Assembly (NCBI GenBank): GCA_009746045.1 | Contig: RPFO01000164.1 | Span: 3,315,874-3,379,873, forward strand | Reading direction: 5' to 3' | DNA from: Mesostigma viride | Lineage: Eukaryota; Streptophyta; Mesostigmatophyceae; Mesostigmatales; Mesostigmataceae | Length of the DNA stretch: 64,000 bases | Shown here: positions 59,993 to 64,000 of the stretch, one piece after another | How positions within the stretch are numbered: the stretch's first letter is position 1 | Layout: each line of letters begins with the position of its first letter | Notes under the pieces: model-generated | The model's input: only the letters and a program-made list of their open reading frames with translations | The model's database searches: none | Told to the model about the DNA's origin: nothing | Made by a program: the position numbers and the translations under genes

Positions 59993-62900
59993 ATGAAACA
60001 CCTTATGACTTTCTGGCATGCTCTTACCCTCCACAGAATACGGCAATCCAGTGGCATTGATTACCGGAAGTACACTGCTATTTCTCGGCAGTTCCCCTAT
60101 CGTATCTCCTCACAGGCATGGCGGAAGCGTTGTCGCATCAACACGCGCCATAACCATCACTGCAAGGATGACCATACTCTACGTCGCCTCCGGCGCTTAC
60201 AGCGCACGCATTTGTCGCTTACCAACTCCACTCGCCCACACCCCGTAAGCACCCATCGCGTCATTTATGCCATTTACAACCGCAGGTACCCTCAGCGTAT
60301 CTACGTTGGCCAGACGCAACGGGATGCCTGGACGCGTTTTCAGGAACATGTCCGAGCGGCACGCCGCCTTCATATTGGCCGCCCTGCCGCCAACGACGAC
60401 ACCCCCCTACATGGCGCCATGGCCCAATACGGGTGGTGGGATTGGCGAGTCGTCCCCTTGGAACATGTCCCCGGCACCTTTACCGGCGCCGCTTTTCGCA
60501 AAGCCGCAGGGCATCGGGAAACGTTTTGGAAACGAATGTTACATGCATTTCTGCCCCACGGTTTTTGCATTGAAGGCAAGAGTTTCAAAGCTCGGTCTCG
60601 CCGCCGCCCGCCTCCCCTCCGTCCCCGCCCTCTTATGTTCATCCGTGCCTGGCGTCTGAAGCACAATCTCCACCCATATCGCCCCTATCCCCCCAGCGTC
60701 ACCCCGGCCCCTCCACCTTCCACACATGTGTCCACCGATCCTTCCCTTTACTCCACCAGTCTCCGCTGCTTACGTCACATGTCTCGGCTTATGCAACGCG
60801 GCAACTTTCATGCATCCTATCTCGAAGCCTGCAGCTTGAAGAAGCTTACCAGCTTACACATTGCCGTCGGGTCGTGCTCCCCAGCTGATCTGCAAGTCCC
60901 CCGCTCCCATGCCACTAGTCTGCGAGGCCTTCTCTCACGTATCATTCGGCACCGTGTCAATGGGAATGCAGATGCACTGCGTCCGCGCCGTTTGCTGATC
61001 TCACCTTTCATTCATGCTGCGATGGATGAGCTGTGTTTGCCACACATTCTGCATTTGCCGCAAGTGCAGGCTGCGATGCCGCTCGTGGTGCGCAACACTT
61101 TCGGCACTCCCATTGCCGCCTGGCATTACTCTCCCACCTTGGGACAAATGGTTTTCAGCAACGGGAAGGTCAGCCGCGATACAACGCCCACCGAGCTGGC
61201 CACCATCTTGGCAGGGCCCTGCCCCTGCCAACAACAACGGTATTTCAAGTACCTTGATCCCACCTCACAGCACGTCATGACCGCTGACCTCAGCATCCTG
61301 CCGAGCCACACGCTTGTAGACCTTTTTGCCAAAGGCACCAAGTTTCGGCCGTGGGTCCAGCGCACGTGTGCCAAAGAGGTGAATGCACTGCTCTCCACAT
61401 CACTGCGCAAATTTTGCAATGCCATGAGCACGGACCTACAGCTTGCTCCCCTTGCCATGGAACCGTGGTTTCGCGCCGTCATTCACGAATGCAATGCACG
61501 TCTCACCAGGCTTGATTACCGTCTCCAGCAGGTCCACCGCACCACCTGGCTCAACACCACAGATAAAGCACTTCTTGACCACTTCAAGCAGGACTTTATC
61601 ATCACGTGTGTTGACAAGAGTGCCAACAACTTTGCTTTCATATGCAAGAAGCACTACCTTGCTACTTTGCAACACGAGTTGGCGTCCAGCCCTACCTATG
61701 TTCAGCGTGCACAGTCCACCGCCAGTATCACCGCTGCTCATCGGGCTTTTCTGCACAGCCAAAACATTTTTGCTCGGGCATTCCTTAAGCGGCAGCGACG
61801 CGCCACCACCACTACGTTCCCATATCTGTATCTCACTCTTAAGCTGCACAAAACTCCTGTTGCTTTGCGCACCATTGCTGCGTCGCATTCAGCCCCACTG
61901 ATGCCTCTCTCGAAACTCATCTGCCATGCTTTGAATGCTCTTCTCCCCGAAGCCAATGCATTATGGGTGGAGGTGCTGTCGAATGCCGGGTATGAATGCG
62001 CTGGTAGTTGGATCGTCATAGACTCAGCCCAAGTACGCCTACGCCTTGCCGCCCTTAGCCGTTCTAAGACAGCAGCAGAGAAACGTATACCTATGCCCAT
62101 AGCCACCTATGATTTCACCACTCTATATACCACACTAGATTTGCACGATTTGAAAGCTCGTTTAGATAGCCTCCTTACTCGTCTGTATGCACGTAGGCCT
62201 CACGGGCGCAACCACCTGCACGTGCGTGTTTCTCAGACCAAGCCCACGGCAACGTGGCTCTCAGGGATCGCGGCAGGTGCTATCGTGCGGGATGGTTATA
62301 ATTATATTATCACGAAGGCTGACCTTGTCCATTGGATCTCTTATCTTGTTGATAACACCTTCATCTGTTTTGCGGGCAATGTATACCAACAAGCTATCGG
62401 CATCCCTATGGGCACTAACTGTGCCGGGCTCCTTGCAAACCTCTATCTATACACTTATGAGCTTGCATTCATGGAGAATCTCATTGCCTCAAACGATGAT
62501 GTTCTCATCAGGCGTTTTATCCATACATGTCGATACATTGATGATGTCATCGCTTTCGACAACCCTGATTTCGCAACCCATTTGTATATCACCGCTGGTC
62601 TGCCTGGCATCTACCCGCAAGCGTCCCTCACATTAAAGCTCACGTCGGAGGATACTCATTGCAATTACCTCGATCTTAACATTACCCATAACAAGAAGGG
62701 CTGGCGTACGGCTATCTATGATAAGCGCAAGGATCCTAAATACCAGCAAATTCCTTTTATTCGTTACCCCGATATTCACAGTCTCCTTTCCCACACAGCA
62801 AAATATGGTGTTGTTCTTTCTCAGTTACATCGTTTTTCCCGTCTTTGTTCTTATCGTGTTGATTTCATCACGACTCTTGTTGAACTCTTGCAGCGTTTAT

Positions 62901-63049
62901 TGGTCAAAGACTATGACCGAGCCATTATGCTCCGTCAAGTCCGATGTTTTTTGCAACGTCACCCACATCTGTTCGGTGCTGCCCCTTGGCACAAGCTCTA
63001 CAAACAGGTCGTGGACCGGCTGGATCGCATAGTATCTCCGCACATCTGA
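59993..63049 (+). CDS. Penelope-like element protein: N-terminal GIY-YIG endonuclease plus reverse transcriptase, intact
   Basis: A 1018-aa frame with no stop. The GIY-YIG nuclease lies at about residues 88-205: IYAIYNRRYPQRIYVGQTQR with Arg/His in RFQEH, then HRETFWKRMLHAFLPHG supplying the catalytic Glu. His/Cys residues before it (HNHHCKDDH, 53-61) could bind metal. The RT lies at about 550-960: FIITCVDKSANNFAFICKKH, YLTLKLHKTPVALRTIAASH, catalytic Asp in YDFTTLYTT (about 707), GIPMGTNCAGLLANLYLYTYE (split here as motif 802-822), the RYIDDVIAF catalytic pair (about 848-850), CNYLDLNITHNKKGWRTAIY. Penelope-like elements normally carry GIY-YIG at the C terminus. N-terminal placement is the permuted type described as Chlamys/Naiad. 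The DKS variant replaces the usual DKG. Inverted R repeats flank it, and it looks recently active. Confidence 0.88.
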   Translation: MKHLMTFWHALTLHRIRQSSGIDYRKYTAISRQFPYRISSQAWRKRCRINTRHNHHCKDDHTLRRLRRLQRTHLSLTNSTRPHPVSTHRVIYAIYNRRYPQRIYVGQTQRDAWTRFQEHVRAARRLHIGRPAANDDTPLHGAMAQYGWWDWRVVPLEHVPGTFTGAAFRKAAGHRETFWKRMLHAFLPHGFCIEGKSFKARSRRRPPPLRPRPLMFIRAWRLKHNLHPYRPYPPSVTPAPPPSTHVSTDPSLYSTSLRCLRHMSRLMQRGNFHASYLEACSLKKLTSLHIAVGSCSPADLQVPRSHATSLRGLLSRIIRHRVNGNADALRPRRLLISPFIHAAMDELCLPHILHLPQVQAAMPLVVRNTFGTPIAAWHYSPTLGQMVFSNGKVSRDTTPTELATILAGPCPCQQQRYFKYLDPTSQHVMTADLSILPSHTLVDLFAKGTKFRPWVQRTCAKEVNALLSTSLRKFCNAMSTDLQLAPLAMEPWFRAVIHECNARLTRLDYRLQQVHRTTWLNTTDKALLDHFKQDFIITCVDKSANNFAFICKKHYLATLQHELASSPTYVQRAQSTASITAAHRAFLHSQNIFARAFLKRQRRATTTTFPYLYLTLKLHKTPVALRTIAASHSAPLMPLSKLICHALNALLPEANALWVEVLSNAGYECAGSWIVIDSAQVRLRLAALSRSKTAAEKRIPMPIATYDFTTLYTTLDLHDLKARLDSLLTRLYARRPHGRNHLHVRVSQTKPTATWLSGIAAGAIVRDGYNYIITKADLVHWISYLVDNTFICFAGNVYQQAIGIPMGTNCAGLLANLYLYTYELAFMENLIASNDDVLIRRFIHTCRYIDDVIAFDNPDFATHLYITAGLPGIYPQASLTLKLTSEDTHCNYLDLNITHNKKGWRTAIYDKRKDPKYQQIPFIRYPDIHSLLSHTAKYGVVLSQLHRFSRLCSYRVDFITTLVELLQRLLVKDYDRAIMLRQVRCFLQRHPHLFGAAPWHKLYKQVVDRLDRIVSPHI

Positions 63050-63124
63050 ACCCTGTGATGCCAGATCTCCTTTGCGGCCGTTCCGAGCTTGGCACTGGAT
63101 TCGTTGTCCACATCGTCGCGTCGC

Positions 63125-63610
63125 TGCCGCAACACGATGTTTTCTGGCATCCGCGGGCTTTTGGTTCCCGCCGCACATTTGAAAGTGCTGTCCTCCGGCT
63201 TTTTGCCTTTGCACCGTGTGCAGTTCTTGGACGTTTGGAATCATGGCATGGCTAACGTGATGACTGACTAGCTAGACCTTTTCAGTGGTTTTCCATTTGC
63301 GGGTATTTCCTCGTAAATGGTGGGAGAGCGATCGCAGCAATGGTGCTCACCACTAGACACTCCCGGCCAGTTAGGCTAGAAACACACGCCCTGATCAAGC
63401 ATGCTGTTTCCGGCCCCACCGTCTAGGTCATCTAGTCGCTCCACACGTAAGCCAGCCATAATTTCAATGCACAAGGATACACATTTCCATCACCATTCAT
63501 CTTCATCATCCTGAACGACTCGAAAACGCGGAAAAGATAACGGCAGGCTCGAGCTACCATGGTCCGGATTCTCCCGATTTCTGGCCTGCGCTGGTTGTCT
63601 CTTTGATAGC
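63125..63610 (-). repeat. R-family repeat, longest uninterrupted copy, downstream of the Penelope-like ORF
   Basis: Read on the minus strand it runs from gagacaaccagcgcaggcca (63600) to gccagaaaacatcg (about 63125). It begins about 75 bp after the RT stop, so it is probably the element's terminal repeat. Confidence 0.8.
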
Positions 63611-63639
63611 CAGCATGCATGGCTGTATTAGGACTAAGC

Positions 63640-63960
63640 TAAGGCTATGGCTGGTTGACGTGGGCCGGGCCCAGTGATGTTAGACGCCGCAAGGCCCGCA
63701 CCTTCAAAGAACAGCTAGTATAGGACATGGACCCGGGCCGAGCTCTACTGCGAGCTCCCTCTTGTCACCCATACCATCCGACACCGCCGCCTCCTCTTTG
63801 CCGGCCATCTTGCCCGCACAGACCAGGTGAATACCGATGTGGGCCCTGCCGGGGGGCTTAAGACGGGCCAACCAGGTAGACACCTCCTCCTATGGCAGGG
63901 TCCCCTTGTCCCATCGCAACCCACTGGCAAACTTGCGCGCGCCGGGCACCGTCGCCAGTG
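63640..63960 (+). mobile_element. LINE ORF2 C-terminal fragment
   Basis: It has RRRKARTFKEQLV (about 63683), then HRRLLFAGHLARTDQVNTDV and a run ending PLVPSQPTGKLARAG. It matches 13383-13480 and, reversed, 38750-38930. Stops and frame changes are present. The last 35 bp of the window repeat atacgccgtat. Confidence 0.65.
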
Positions 63961-64000
63961 AACGCCAATACGCCGTATAATACGGTAAATACGCCGTATT

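Noticed and set aside
63480-63550. Hammerhead ribozyme in R (ctgaacgactcgaaaacgcg)
   Set aside because: It resembles CUGANGA..GAAA but has an extra base in the core, and I could not pair the stems or place a cleavage site. A covariance search would decide.

Overview
The window is nuclear DNA of a eukaryotic microbe. It has GC-rich coding exons, GT-AG introns of a few hundred bases to several kb, retrotransposons, a DNA transposon and very large simple-sequence arrays. A ciliary-type nucleoside diphosphate kinase (NDPK7/NME7) suggests a flagellated cell. The Penelope-like element with an N-terminal GIY-YIG nuclease is of a type known from green algae, protists and invertebrates. I cannot name the species.

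Layout. 1-7087 (+) is the 3' part of a DOCK-family Rho/Rac-type exchange factor. 7088-15329 is intergenic and built of nested repeats: an interrupted copy of a dispersed repeat (called R here), a 1.8-kb insertion with palindromic ends, and a LINE with its tail. 15330-24018 (-) is an NDPK7 gene with a DM10 domain and two NDK domains. 24019-25425 is the intergenic gap between that gene and its head-to-head neighbour. 25426-36742 (+) is a complete 11-exon ornithine aminotransferase gene. 36743-43758 is intergenic, with LINE fragments on both strands and a 0.7-kb (GTAA)n array. 43759-58551 (+) is a second NDPK7-like gene in inverted orientation to the first. Its NDK exons match the first copy exon for exon, but the DM10 exons are absent. 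A membrane-segment ORF sits upstream in a compatible splice phase. One of its introns carries a 7.9-kb pogo-like transposon with TA target duplications, a broken transposase and two convergent broken copies of a HIRAN-like gene. 58552-63610 is a Penelope-like element (1018-aa ORF) flanked by inverted R copies. The window ends in another LINE fragment.

The exon models rest on matching splice phases and on family alignment from memory: the OAT coding sequence sums to 475 codons, and the NDK exons of the two paralogues have identical lengths except the last. Tandem arrays fill the introns and spare the exons, so the long repeat-encoded reading frames here (for example 20734-23016 minus) are not genes. 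The three host genes have no evident shared pathway. They are a signalling GEF, a ciliary/microtubule NDK and a mitochondrial amino-acid enzyme.
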